A DNA stretch of 64,000 bases from Forficula auricularia (GCA_024734495.1 JALMQS010000908.1:124001-188000), one strand, 5' to 3'; counted from the first letter of the stretch, positions 1 to 11,445 are shown. The notes: generated by a model from the sequence alone, not told the origin. Numbers and translations: made by a program.

Positions 1-85
1 TAGTTAATTAAATGGATAAATAAAAGAAAGTGGGCGCACCGATTTTAATTGTTTCAGGGCGCTGAATATATACCTACGCCACTGG

Positions 86-329
86 CATGAGCGTAGTTAG
101 GGGGGGGCAAGGGGAGCAGTGCCCCCCAAAACTTATTGCTCCCCCCCTAGAAAAATCGAAACTACAATATTACGAGGTAGCACTTATGTAGATATTTCAC
201 ATTAGATTATTTCGTTACTTCCAAAATTTGTCAAAAAACTAAAAAGTTAGTTGATTTTTCTAGAGGGGCAATGAGTTTTGTAGGGGGGTCCATGCTCCCC
301 ATGTCTCTCACCACCTAACTACGCCCATG
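86..329. mobile_element. Short MITE with GCGTAGTTAGG inverted ends
   Basis: The left end reads CATGAGCGTAGTTAGG and the right end is the reverse complement CCTAACTACGCCCATG. The interior is G/C-tract rich and AT-rich in the middle, with no coding. I do not see a convincing TSD, so class is open; similar ends occur in hAT-type MITEs. Confidence 0.5.
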
Positions 330-542
330 ACTAAAGTAAACTATTGGTTATCTGCGAGACCCAAAGGCAGGCGAAGCACTTAATTTTGACCAATCTCAAA
401 ATCATCATATGGACATCACTACCTGTTTACAAGAATCGTTATTAACTCAGTAGCTAAGTAGATTACATTGGTCGATCAATTGTGTTTCACTCCGAAATTA
501 CTAATAAAAATAGCATCGCGATGTTTGTTTGAACCATTAAAA

Positions 543-1471
543 CAGGGGTTCCCAACCTTTTTGCACCTGCGTACGACTTGACTTTTTGATAAATTTTGGC
601 GTACCACCAGACCTAAATATTTTAATAAACGTATAATATTTACTCTTCTAAAAGTGTTCAAAGGCTTTTTGAATTAAATTCCTGAGAAAACTTCATATTT
701 AATGGTTAGATATTTGTTTATTTATAACATGCTTATAATAAAGGAGAAATAAAAAGATTTAAATGGTATTAATTTAAAGTTTTATTTATTACCCATAGGT
801 CTAAAAACATATAAATAAAAAATTATTACAAACTCAGCAAAAATTAATCATCATACAAAATATACTTTTATAGTCTTTAGTGCGAAACTTGTTGTTTGCC
901 TGTGATTAAAATATCAACATTAAGAGTAATGAAACTTATCTTCACTCTTAGTCCTCTTCAACACTTATTCTGCTTCTATGTTTATTTTTGATGTACAAGA
1001 GCTCAGAAAATCCACTCTAACACAAGTAATTCGTAACAAATGGCATCAAAAATAGCAGAGCTTGCCGGAAGATCAAAGGGTACTAGGTTTTACATCCGAT
1101 CCAGAAGTTAATTAATGATTTCTCTTTAAAATAATCTTTCATGGAACTATCTTCTGTATTTCTTTTAGTTCCAATTCATTTGGTGAGGTTCCCGAAAAAG
1201 GTTTCTGATCCAGCCCACTTTTGAATAATCTTCAGAGGAATACTTCTTAAAGCTTTTTTGAAGGCCTTCCAAGTGAACAATGATATCTGCAACCACATCT
1301 GTTCTTTGACATTATTTCATTTTCTTCAAAAAATGATGATAGAGTGGGAGATGCAAATAAATTCTCCTCCTGTATTTGTGAACAAAACAGAAGCTATTAA
1401 TAGCATGTTGCTCACATCACTCACGAGTACCACCTGAAACGTTCCCGCGTACCACCGGTTGGGAACGCCTT
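543..1471. mobile_element. Non-autonomous hAT-type element, 8-bp TSD
   Basis: The ends are CAGGGGTTCCCAACC and GGTTGGGAACGCCTT, imperfect inverted repeats of hAT style. They are flanked by an exact 8-bp duplication CATTAAAA (535-542 and 1472-1479). The inside is AT-rich and I find no transposase in it. It lies just upstream of a hAT transposase remnant (1504-1992). Confidence 0.75.
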
Positions 1472-1503
1472 CATTAAAAGATTGAGCTCCAGGCCTCTCG
1501 CAC

Positions 1504-1992
1504 TTGGAGTCAAGAAAAGAAACGACAACCATGACTGATCATGATATATTGGATAGGTGCGATAAGCATGTATTTCCTATAATACATGGATGTTTACTAG
1601 TCCTTGCAACACTTCCATTGACAAATGCATCTTCTGAAAGGTCATTAACGTCGTTGCGACGCCTTAAAACATATTTAAGAGCAACCATGAGTGAAAACCG
1701 CCTCCTTGGTCGTACCCTTATGCACATCCTAGGGGTGAACCGCGATTGGAATTAGGTGTACACCGTCTTATTATTATTTGGAATTCATTAGATAATCTAA
1801 TGTCATCTATTGTCTTCTACTTGGAAATGAAAGTGGAAGTGGAAGTAGGTGTACAGGATTTTAGGTCGCGGTTCTCCCCTCGTGCACATCCATAGGCATA
1901 TTCCTATTGACGTCAAAAACTTGCAGCAGGAAGAGATTGGACTTTATTATTTCAGAATAATATTAACAATGTACCTATTTACTTCAAATTAA
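1504..1992 (+). pseudogene. hAT transposase C-terminal (hATC dimerisation) fragment, interrupted by a MITE
   Basis: The open frame from 1504 contains the hATC hallmark: a hydrophobic run LLVLATLPLTNASSERS followed by LRRLKTYLRATMSE. This is the dimerisation region at the C-terminus of hAT transposases (ZMYM/52-kDa-repressor-like group). The frame reaches LMHI at 1728, where a 154-bp MITE begins. After the MITE and its 8-bp TSD, the same frame resumes at 1891 (HRHIPIDVKNL) and runs to a stop at 1990-1992. Removing the MITE and one TSD copy restores the frame. The N-terminal and DDE parts are absent, so this is a dead fragment. The family call is strong; the subgroup is not. Confidence 0.75.
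1729..1882. mobile_element. CGAGGGG MITE copy 1 (hAT-like), inside hAT pseudogene
   Basis: Termini C(T/G)AGGGGTGAACCGCGA and TCGCGGTTCTCCCCTCG. Exact 8-bp TSD TGCACATC at 1721-1728 and 1883-1890. Same family as the copies at 17256, 40991 and 58138. No coding capacity. Confidence 0.85.
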
Positions 1993-2014
1993 ATTGTTTT
2001 TGCTTTCTCTACAC

Positions 2015-2642
2015 CTTTGTAGAACGAGGAACCCTAAAGCACATAATATTTATTTCTGAGGAACCCCTAGCACTAAAATATGAAATATTTAATTTTTCGT
2101 CAAAATATCAACATGATGCTACTTTTATAGATTTCAAATATAACATACCGCCGCCGATGAGGATGTTGCCACATTTTAAAAATTTTCTAGATTTTGGGGA
2201 AATTGGGTACAAAAAAAGTGCATTTTAAATTACAATACCTAACATTTTTATTTTCATGAATAATATTATTATTAAATTTTTTGGGTAATGTCATTGGGAT
2301 AACCATATGCCCCTTTCGGATAGGACAGGTTTTTTTTACACATTCAATGTATACTCATAAATAATATTCTCATCTATTTGAAAAGCAATATTATTTCAAA
2401 CGTCATTAATAACAAAATAATAATAAAACAATTTAAATGATATTTTCATTTTGTTACTAATGTAACGTAATCGTTGTATTATAAGAAAGTTAAGGAACTT
2501 TAGAGCAACAAAAATGGTATCACTGAGACAATAATACTGATGTTCATTGCATTCTTAAGTATCAGTGGTTTTAATTTGATTATAAGGTAATACTTAGTCT
2601 CTAAATTTAGTATTTTTTTCTTTACATCACAAATTTTTTGAG
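2015..2642 (-). mobile_element. Remnant of a hAT-type element related to 10384-11074
   Basis: Blocks such as GAGGAACCC...CTAGCACTAAAATATGA, the CATCTATTTG stretch and TAAGGTAATACTTAGTCTC align by eye with the element at 10384-11074. Outer ends are worn and no TSD is visible. Confidence 0.55.
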
Positions 2643-4120
2643 AGTTTTCATAGAAATCTAACGGTTGTTCTTTTTCTCATGATGCAACTTTAAATTTTTT
2701 TTACTATTTTCTGACTCAACTAGTCGATTAGGTTTCAAAAATACCATTAGTTGAATCCTTTATATAGACATTATACGATATAAGGCGGCTTGTGTCTAAG
2801 ATAACGCCTACAATTCTAAACAGATCCTAATGAAAGCAGACATATGCTTTGAGCAATTTTCTAGATTAAGTTCCAAAAGATGAGCTGAATCGGTTTGTTA
2901 GTTTGTAAATGACAGTTATTAAAACAGTTATTTAAACTTTTCAAAAAAAGAAATCTGTTGGTTTTATGGATTTTTCTTTAAATAACGTCAAAAGGCAATT
3001 CAAGTATTTAGCCCGGTTCAGAAAAATCGTAGATAGGGGGCTATGTACATGAAATAAAATAATGAATTCATATACCCGCGACTACAAACCAATATTATAA
3101 AATTATAAAAAATCGGGGTTGGTCATCATCATTCATTTCATCAACAATAATACAATCATAAATACAAAATATGTTTTTATATGAGTAAAATCATACAAAA
3201 AATGCCCCCCCCCCCCCCCTGAACGAAATTCTGGATCCGCGCCTGCCCATAGGAGAAAAATAAGAAAACAAATAGACTATTGACCTATTAACAAATAAAA
3301 ATATGTTTAGCTTTTAATAAAAAAAATTTATTCACACATGATAGTAAAATAAGTTTCGTATTGTATATGAACAGTTTTAAAATTATAATTACATTACAAG
3401 TTGACTCTGCTAGAGTCTTTCGTGAACTGATTCTCATGGTTCAATGGAATTTTTTAGCAACTTAAGAAGGGGTTAGTTTTCAAATATTTAATGGCCCAAC
3501 ATAAAAATTTGTAATTTGTTATTAAAGAAATATATTAATAAATGAGCTTTTAAAGTCAATTGTCGATCTTTCGCACCTGATCAAGAATGCAATGTTGCAC
3601 CCTCGAAAATTTCCCCTTGAATATATTTAAATAAAACAATCAAAATCGTTACAGATATCATATAAATTAATGCTTTTAAATCCATTTTAAATAAACTTGT
3701 CTTAACGCTTTTAATTATTTAATAAAATAATTATTTAACTGCTTTGCACTCATCTCTGATGCTTCTCGTGAACGTCAGACTCATAGCTGGTATATTCGTA
3801 TATTTAAATTATTTTATTTATTTATTTATTATATTATATAATTGTACATTTAAATGTATTAAATTATAATATGTTAAAAAATATTTCAATAATGCAAAGT
3901 GAATGGACTTATTGAATCCATAATAAATAATGTGTTCCTATTTATTGTCAAGAGACAACCAACACGTCTCGATAAAAAAGAAAGAATCAAAAGAATTATA
4001 AATGAGAAATCGATCTTATTTTATCGATTTCATCTATCTGGTGGTTCACAGTAGCTTTTTAATATAAGAAAAAAGCATTTTGATTAAGAATTTTGTAGTT
4101 TAAAAGAAATTTTATGAAAA
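2643..4120. other. No gene seen; AT-rich, poly-C tract
   Basis: AT-rich sequence without a convincing open frame. A run of C at about 3203-3219 is followed by GGATCCGCGCC, which looks like one end of a degraded MITE; a related GGCGGATCCAGGAATTT occurs near 6058. Confidence 0.5.
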
Positions 4121-4903
4121 AATTCAATTTCTTCTCTGTCGGAAGCTAAATGCCAAAGGTTTCATTTTTTTTTCATTACATATCTAATCAATTCTTAAAA
4201 TTTCATATCTGACCGTTATTATCTTTTATAGAATTTTTTTTTTCATTTTCATTTTAAAGTGTACTTTGTTTGAAGCCTAATTTGAAAAAACGCTAATAAC
4301 TTCTTTGAAATATTTTGTAAAAATATGAAATTAATTAGATATTATAAAACAATTAATTATTAATAATTATATTCAATTTTGACCGAAATTGATTCAGTAC
4401 TTTTTGAGAAAATGGTCAAAATCCATCTGAACCGTCAAAAAAACGACATTTTTAAATTCAACGCCATGTCACAAGTCAGCGTTTCGTTTCATATGTAATT
4501 TTTCTTGTATTTCAAAGCCCATTTCTAGAACGAAATATCTCACCAAACATCGTTTTTTGACGGTTCAGATGGTTTTTGACCATTTTCTCAAAACGTACTT
4601 ACTAATTTCGGTCAAAATTGAATTTAATTTATAATAATTAATTGTTTTATAATATCTAATTAATTTCATATTTTTAAAAAATTATTTCAATGGAGTTATT
4701 AGCGTTTTTTTAAATTAGGCTTCAAATAAAGTACACTTTAAAAAGAAAATATTTTAATTAAAAATATTTTCTATGAAAGATAAAAGGAAATAACAGAGAG
4801 ATATGAAATTTTAAGAGATTTGATTAAATATGTAATAAGAAAAAAATAAAACCTTTGGCATTTATCTATAGTTGATTCGCTCCCAGCAGAGAAGAAATTG
4901 GAT
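4121..4903. repeat. Large inverted repeat, about 330-bp arms
   Basis: The left arm starts AATTCAATTTCTTCTCTG and the right arm ends CAGAGAAGAAATTGGATC. Arms remain complementary by eye through landmarks such as CTTTGGCATTT, AAGTGTACTTT, GACCGAAATT and GACGGTTCAGATGG. About 100 bp of spacer lies between. No coding. Probably a hairpin MITE. Confidence 0.8.
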
Positions 4904-4904
4904 C

Positions 4905-5790
4905 TTTGTGAATACCAAAACGAAATTTCACATGTAGTTTTGGTGCATTGAGATTAAGAGCTGATTAGATTTTAGTTGAAATCGGACTCAAAATTAAGGG
5001 GTGGGGTGGGGATTAAAAATTAAAATTATAAGATTTTCAAACTAAAAAAACAAAAACAAAAATAAGCTGATGAGTTCTGATGTGGTCATCTACTTGCTTG
5101 ACTTTACCATACAACCTGGCCCTTCACTTATATTTAATATTTAATAAAATTATTTATAATCATGTAGGGGAGGGGGGTTAGTTTTTGTATTTTTAGACTC
5201 CTGGGGGCCCACTGATTATGTATACAAAATTTGGTTGAGCTTGGTACAAGAGCCTAGATTTTCATTTTTTGACCATTCACCCCCCCCCCCCCCCATTTTG
5301 GGCGGTTAGTTTTTGCATTTTTAGACTTCTGGGGTCCCACTGATTATGTATACAAAATTTGGTTGAGTTTGCTCAAATGGCCTAGATTTTTAATTTTTTA
5401 ACCCCCCCCTCCAACCCCCTTAATTTTCGGTCGATTTGCACCAAAATCTAATCAGCTCTTAATAAAACTACGTGTTAAATTTGGTTTCGATATTCACACT
5501 AGTATTTGAGCTAGCTCGTCGACAAAAATTTGGTAACGCACAGACTAACAGACAGACTAACTAATAGACATTTTGACAAAACAATTATTATCTCGAATAA
5601 TATAATTTTTTCGATGTTCACTTATTAGGGTTTTTTTGTAGAGCGAACTGCCATGGTTTCGCTCAATTTTTGTAATCAAAATACTTTCAGCCGTTTTTTA
5701 GATATTTCGAAAAAAAGAAGGAAAAAAATACTTTTTTCATGCAAGATTACAATACTTGACCATACCCTGTATGGTAAAGTAAAAATGCAA
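4905..5790. repeat. Family Z repeat, copy 1
   Basis: Shares, in order, the C-tract modules followed by GGGCCCACTGATTATGTATA, the block GAGCTAGCTCGTC...TTTGGTAACGCACAGAC, and the terminal ACCATACCCTGTATGGTAAAG with copies at 25.4, 30.6, 36.4 and 51.6 kb. The GTTTTTGCATTTTTAGAC module is internally duplicated. A piece of the left part is repeated in inverse at 4905-5035. Non-coding high-copy repeat of unknown class. Confidence 0.75.
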
Positions 5791-6580
5791 TATATTATAC
5801 TATGAAATGAAATTATAATAACGAAAATATGATTTTTTCTGGGGCCGAAATTGGGGGGAGGGTCAAAAAATAAAAATATAGGTCCCCTTGGACCAAACTC
5901 AACCAAAGTTTGTATACATAATCATCAGTGGGCCCCCTTTGCCCCACCCGTGGTTGCACCACTGACTGCAAGTATGTTAGGTCTACTTGGTATAGTTCTT
6001 TTCTATTTGGATTTGAATTTGAGGCGGGTGTGGTGCTGTCGCCACTCCTATACAAAGGCGGATCCAGGAATTTTTTATGGGCAAGGGGGAGAATGTATAT
6101 AAGGTGACCGATGTATATAAGATCTACTTTTAATCTCGAAAGTGTGTCGCGATCGAATTGTCCAAGCGCGGGGGGGGGGGGGTCAGAGACGCCCCCCCAC
6201 ACACACACACATAGAGCTTTATTTTCAATTTTAAAATTTAAAAAATAAATAAATGTTTATTTTTTTACAAATTTCATATCTCATATTTTAAGTTCATTAA
6301 AATAAAATAAAAAAAAATTGTTATAAATTCCCTGTCGATTTGGCCGCCGTTTTTTGGCCTCTGCGTGCGACGCACGTGTTGCACTCCCGCCAGGCACGGG
6401 CCTGTATGGGGGGAGCGATCGCCCCCTCCCCCTTGCTCCTTTAAGTGTATAATACCTGGCGATTTGAACGCCTGCGTGCGGCGTACGCAATGAACATACG
6501 CCAGGCACGGGCCTGGGTCTATTTGGTATAGTTTATTTCTATTTGGATTTGAATTTGAGGCGGGTGTGGTGCTGTCGCTA
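5791..6580. repeat. Mixed repeat patch with a direct duplication and poly-G
   Basis: An inverted scrap of family Z lies at 5835-5945. A direct repeat of about 80 bp (TGGTATAGTT, then ATTTGGATTTGAATTTGAGG, then GCGGGTGTGGTGCTGTCGC) occurs at about 5965-6050 and 6510-6595. A second pair (GTGCG..GCC..CAGGCACGGGCCTG) occurs at about 6360-6405 and 6470-6512. There is a G tract at 6170-6182 and a short (CA)n. Confidence 0.55.
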
Positions 6581-6589
6581 GCCACTCCT

Positions 6590-6705
6590 ATGAGTAGAGG
6601 GCAAGGGCAGAGAGCGCTAGTGTCGCCGCCCTGACGTTTCCACGCATGCGTCAGCGGAAGTGGAGAAGCCATCGCCTAAAGATAACGGCAGTTCGATACA
6701 CACGG
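6590..6705 (+). promoter_or_regulatory. Candidate Rap1 promoter and non-coding first exon
   Basis: This is a GC-rich patch in AT-rich DNA. It contains CCTGACGTTTCC (CRE half-site like), ACGCATGCGTCAG (NRF1-like) and GCGGAAGTGG (ETS/GABP-like), a combination typical of housekeeping promoters. It ends in CACGG|GTAAGT at 6705/6706, an excellent splice donor. Rap1 needs an upstream 5'UTR exon because an acceptor ends at 20075, and this is the best one I see upstream on the + strand. The link to Rap1 is inference; transcript data would settle it. Confidence 0.4.
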
Positions 6706-7860
6706 GTAAGTTACAAATTTATCTTCATTTCAGATAGAATATATATTTTAAGAGTATCATATCTTCTAGTAGAAGTTATTCTTGATCTGTTCGCTTACAT
6801 TTTATGCATTTTAAGTTTGATTGATTGTGAAAAAAACAAAAAATTTGGATCTGTCAAGACATGGCGGGTCGAATCCAATGGCCCTTATCGAGTTAATCTG
6901 AATACAGATCATTTGACTTTTTTGAATATTGCTCTCGTCAACTTAAATCAAACCCATTTAAGGTATTTTTAACAACATTTTTTTTCCTCTTCAATGTACG
7001 GATTTATTCAGAATATTTTTTTTAAAATGTCATCTTTTGTTTACCTTAAAACTCAACAAATTATTAATTAAGTTTATTTTTAGCTATGCAAAGGAAAAAT
7101 TAGGTGTAAATATTTCTTATTAGATATACAATATTTAAATTTTATTTAGTATCATGAAAATAATTCCAGTGAAAATAATTAAAAATGTACCCATTTAGAT
7201 AGGATTATTTCCTAATTCCATTTGTTTAGTATTAGTAATTTCTTATATACTTACATTTAATTTGAAATCTACTATCTTTCTTGTATTATAATTCAACTAA
7301 TTCTATTAATAGGCATGATCATTTAATAATTCAATTTGAAATCATTCTGATGCATGTCAATATCTGTCATTTGAATCATTTTCTTGTAGCATGATTGAAC
7401 CAATTCAAGCCATTGCTTTTTGAAATGATTGTGACAGTTGCAATTCATTTATTTCATTATTAAATTAAATAAATAATACTCGAGCTCATTTTATTTGAAA
7501 AATATGCCTTTGCAATTGAGAGATACATTTTATATTTATTTTATATTTCAATTTAGTGTTATTTTAAATATTATAAATCCGACCATTTCATTTTTCTCAA
7601 ATATATACAATAAATGATTTATTTCTATTTTTTACTTTCGCTTATCTATTTGTTTATTTTGCGATCCATAAAGGGCCGCATCAGGAAGATGCGGCCCCTT
7701 CTTGCTTACATTCGATTGCATTAAAAAAAATTAGATTCATTTTCTTGATTTAATTTTTTAAAGCTTGAAATCCGATGATTTTTTTTTCGATAGATCACTC
7801 TATTTTAAAATAGAAATTAACCTCTTCGCACCCGAATTGAATAAATAAAAATATTTTTTC
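6706..7860. other. No gene seen; AT-rich (presumed Rap1 5' intron)
   Basis: AT-rich sequence with no supportable exon. The only structure is a GC-rich hairpin at 7673-7697, listed separately. Confidence 0.5.
7673..7697. repeat. Isolated GC-rich 10-bp hairpin
   Basis: GGGCCGCATC and GATGCGGCCC form a perfect 10-bp stem around the loop AGGAA. The surroundings are strongly AT-rich and I find no other copy in the window. Confidence 0.7.
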
Positions 7861-8149
7861 AATAACTTTTAAGGAGATAGGTGTTGGTTCTAGGTGAAAC
7901 ATTTTAATCTAATAATAAAACTTGAGCAAGATGCGAGGTAGGTTTCTCAAAAAAAGAAATAAAACAAAATTGAGTTTTGAATTCGATATATTTCCGGAGT
8001 GAGTTTTTCTTCAGAAGTCAGAGAAAACAGTTTTTTCTGACTCCTGAAGATGGGCTCACCCCGAAATATATCGAATTCAAAACTCAATTTTGTTTTATTT
8101 CTTTTTTTGTGAAACATACCTCGCATCTTGCTTCAAGTTTTATTATTAT
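7861..8149. mobile_element. Hammerhead-bearing palindromic PLE-like element, 12-bp TSD
   Basis: The element has a 5' terminal block (TTTTAAGGAGATAGGTG, TTGGTTCTAGGTGAAACAT) and then two long inverted arms (about 7911-8021 and 8037-8149). Each arm carries a hammerhead-like core, one per strand. It is bounded by an exact 12-bp duplication AAATATTTTTTC (7849-7860 and 8150-8161). The terminal block matches the micro-elements at 30383 and 46782. Interpreted as a non-autonomous Penelope-like derivative. Confidence 0.75.
8040..8078 (+). ncRNA. Hammerhead-ribozyme-like core (GGG/CCC stem II)
   Basis: CUGAAGA (8044-8050), one extra U, GGG-CUCA-CCC(C) stem II, GAA (8063-8065), then the self-complementary AUAUAU as stem III and C at 8072 as the predicted cleavage nucleotide. 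Stem I pairing is partial. The opposite arm has an antisense copy at about 7983-8016 with a weaker stem II. Confidence 0.55.
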
Positions 8150-8161
8150 AAATATTTTTTC

Positions 8162-8799
8162 CGCCAACCCACAACTTGAAATAGGTCCGAATTTAAAGTT
8201 AAAAAAAAATACAATATAATGTGCATTCAAACCAGATGATGTAAATCGTCGAAAGTTTGAATTAATTAGGAAAAGAATGTCAGAAAATAGAAATTATTAC
8301 TTGAATTAATTAAAAAAAAAGATAATTTCATAAAATAAAAAACATCAACATGATTAATCGATTTTGGCAAACAATTCAGCTCCCTTAACCAAATTTTGCC
8401 ACAACTTTATTTTCTCACTAGTCTTGCCTGAAGACTCAATCAAATCGTCTCTTTTCTCAGAGATAACAAACAAACCTCATCCTCATCAGAGAGATCGATA
8501 TCTGATAGATCACGATTCCATATAAATTCGGTAACTCCTACACTTTTTTCGAATAATTCAAAAATATACTTTTTTTCTAGAAATAATTGTTCAAAATATA
8601 TGTTAAATATAAAGTATTATACCAACAATAAATCTGTAACAATATTGCACCAATGAACAATTTCTGAAAAATTTATTTCCGACCGAATATACAATAAACT
8701 TTAAAAGCACCTAGAATCAAATTATTTTCATAACTCAATATTATTTTCTTGCGGATATATTCTTCAGAGAATTCTCATTATTGAAAAACTTAATCTACC
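8162..8799. other. No gene seen
   Basis: AT-rich sequence with short homopurine and homopyrimidine runs. No exon, repeat arm or RNA gene that I can support. Confidence 0.5.
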
Positions 8800-9700
8800 G
8801 ATACTAGCAGAGTTGTTGATTCTTAATCAATAGGGTTCTTTTCTTCTGATGCAAATAAATATATTATATCTATATGGTTCTCCTTATTTTGGATATTTTC
8901 GAATATTTACACGGACAGGGGCTCGTATGGTTCTAAATAAATAAAAAAAACATCGCCTAAGTTTCAAGTCTATCCCAATTTTAACCTAGTGCTACACAGC
9001 GATTGGGTTTCCCATCTAAATAACATGGGGTTTTGGCCATTGAACGATCAATTTTTGATTCCGGCCAAAGTAATTGTTCAAAAAATTTGAAAGTCAGTAG
9101 ACTTTATCCTTATAATAGTAGCTATCCTCAGAATTTTTACAGATTTTTAGCTATTATAATTTTGGAGTCTATAACTTACTAATACTAAGAGTATAGCAGT
9201 ATTTTATCTATCTGTAACTCCAAAATTATAATAGCTAAAAAATTTTAAAATTCTGAAGGATAGCTAGAATTATGAGGATAAAGTCTACAGAGTTTCAAAT
9301 TTTTTGAACCATTACTTTGACCGGAATGAAAAATTGATCATTCAATGCCAAAAACCCCATGTTATTTAGATGAGGAAACTTAATCGCTGTGTAGCACTAG
9401 GTTAAAATGGAGATAGAGACTTGAAACTTGGGGGATATTTTTATTTATTTATTTAGAACCATATGAGCCCCTGTCCGCGTAAAATTCGAAAATATCCAAA
9501 ATAAGGAGCACCCTTATATATATATATATACTGATGATGGAGGACAACAAACCTTATAAATTATACATTATATATATAATGTATAATTTATTTGCTAAAT
9601 ACTGTAGGATTTATAAAGTTTGTCCTCCATCATGAATCAGTCTTTTCAATTAGAAATATTCTATCTGTTGTTTCTCATGGGTAATACCAGATTGGATTTA
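8800..9700. mobile_element. Degraded PLE-type terminal repeat, split by a hairpin MITE
   Basis: The left flank has the PLE terminal block AGCAGAGTTGTTGATT and TTCTGATGCAAATAAATA. The right flank has AATTAGAAATATTCTATCTGTTG and TTTCTCATG, both seen in the 63.6 kb copy. A hairpin element at 8876-9513 separates the two halves. A short inverted repeat (ATGATGGAGGACAAC/GTTTGTCCTCCATCAT) lies at 9532-9639. Confidence 0.55.
8876..9513. mobile_element. Hairpin MITE, copy 2 of the GGGTGGTCC family
   Basis: The two arms, about 300 bp each, are inverse copies: CTCCTTATTTTGGATATTTTC at the left and GAAAATATCCAAAATAAGGAG at the right, with AACATGGGGTTTT/AAAACCCCATGTT further in. Same family as 17885-18522 and the partial copy at 57843. 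Confidence 0.75.
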
Positions 9701-10383
9701 GGTAATTTAGGTATTTTTATAATACAAAGGAAATCGAATTAACGTTATTCATTTAACTGAAATGAAAGTAAGGTTTGTACAATTTTACAGACAAACTCAA
9801 ATAATTGAATAAATTCTATTTGCCATTGTGTGATAGTATCTTGATTTTTTTTTATTAAATTCGCTCCCATACAAATAGCAATAAATGTTTATTCATTCAT
9901 ATAAAATAACTATTAAATAATATACAAACGACCATCAGCACTAACGATTATTCAATTCAAAATGGATTTCTAGCTGTTTAAACTTGGCTTTTAAACTTGG
10001 TTTGCAGCGGCACCAATTTTTTTTTGATTTTTTTTTAATTTTATTAAGTTTTTTCCGATATGTGTCCCGTTAACTTTTTTTTTAATTGATTCTTGTGTGC
10101 CGGGAATCCCTGCAAATATGAACTTATATACCAGTTTCAAATTATTTTTGCACGAATCGTCTTTCATCTTTGAAATATATTTAAAAACTATTATTTCTTT
10201 CCACATCCATTTTAACTCGGTCATTTTACGCTGGTTAATCACATACTACCAAATTTGTGCATGTGTCTGTTTATTTATGTCCCCCCCCCAGTGTCTGTAT
10301 GTCCGTCCCCCTAGAAATTATTTGATTATAACTCCTAAACTGTTTACTCTACTTTGAATTCCATTAGAAGCAAAGTTGTAGAG
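9701..10383. other. No gene seen
   Basis: AT-rich. The last part (10250-10383: poly-C, TAACTCCTAAACTG) resembles the flank of the 44.5 kb repeat and continues after the hAT insertion at 11083. Confidence 0.45.
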
Positions 10384-11074
10384 CAGTGATTCTCAACCTG
10401 TGTTCCGCGGAACCACAAAGGGAGGTTTGGGGTTCCCCGCGCCTAGGGGTCAATAAAAGAAAACATAGTAAAAACAAAAATAGTGGTTAGTAGTATCCCC
10501 CGTCAAAAAATTTGTCATGTAAAGAAAAAAATACTAAATTTCGAGACTAAGTATTACCTTATAGTCAAATAAAACCATTGATACTTAGAATGCGGTGAAA
10601 ATTTTTGTTGCTCTAAAGTTGCTTAACTTTCCTATAATACAACGATTACGTTAAATTAGTAACAAAATGAAAACATCATTTAAATTGTTTTATTATTATT
10701 TTGTTATTAGTGACTTTTGAAATAATATTGCTTTTCAAATAGATGAGAATATTATTTATGAGTATACATTGAATATGTAAAAAAAAACCTATCCGAAAGG
10801 GGCATATGAGTATCCCAATGAGATTACCAAAAAAATTTAATAATATTATTCATGAAAATAAAAATATTAGGTTATAAATGCACGTTTTTTGTACCCAATT
10901 TCCCCAAAATCTAGCAAATTTTTAAAATGTAGTAAGACGGTAGCTATAAAAGTAACATGATGTTGATATTTTGATGAAAAATTAAATATCTCATTTTTTA
11001 GTGCTAGAGGGTTCCTCAGAACTAAATATAAGTCCTCTAGGGTTCCTCGCTCTACAAAAGGTTGATAAACACTG
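10384..11074. mobile_element. Non-autonomous hAT element, 8-bp TSD
   Basis: Ends CAGTGATTCTCAACC and GGTTGATAAACACTG, with an exact 8-bp TSD TTGTAGAG (10376-10383 and 11075-11082). It interrupts an older repeat whose halves abut the insertion. Related pieces lie at 2015-2642 and 45165-45306. No transposase frame. Confidence 0.85.
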
Positions 11075-11445
11075 TTGTAGAGGATGTAATTTTTGACATT
11101 GTTAAACAAAATTTTGAAAATAACCACCCAAAATGGGGGGTTCAAAAATGAAAATGACCTTCCTACCAAACTCAACCAAATTTTGTTTAGAGGTGGATGA
11201 GGGTAGATAGTTTAGGGAGCGAGGAAGGGGGTCAACTTTATTGAAAATTTCGAGGGGGAAAAAATATTAATTTTCAAAAAACTAAACGCATTTTAAATAG
11301 TATATTTTATAAAGAGTTTGAAATATATATTTCCGTTTGAATATCTCGAAAAAAATCACTTTTTTACACCTCTCTTCGAATGCTACTTGAAACAAACTGG
11401 GACCCGACCCATATCAACTTTATTGAAATGGCTAGCAAGTGCCCC

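Noticed and set aside
6646..6972. 108-codon open frame on the + strand beginning in the candidate promoter
   Set aside because: A strong donor lies inside it at 6706 and the rest is AT-rich, low-information sequence. More likely non-coding exon followed by intron.
9532..9639. CTGATGATGGAGGAC as a hammerhead core
   Set aside because: The CUGAUGA box is there but no GAAA and stem III follow; only a plain inverted repeat remains.
10097..10357. 86-codon frame and its minus-strand overlap (9991-10242)
   Set aside because: Both strands are open through low-complexity AT-rich DNA; no domain is recognisable in either.
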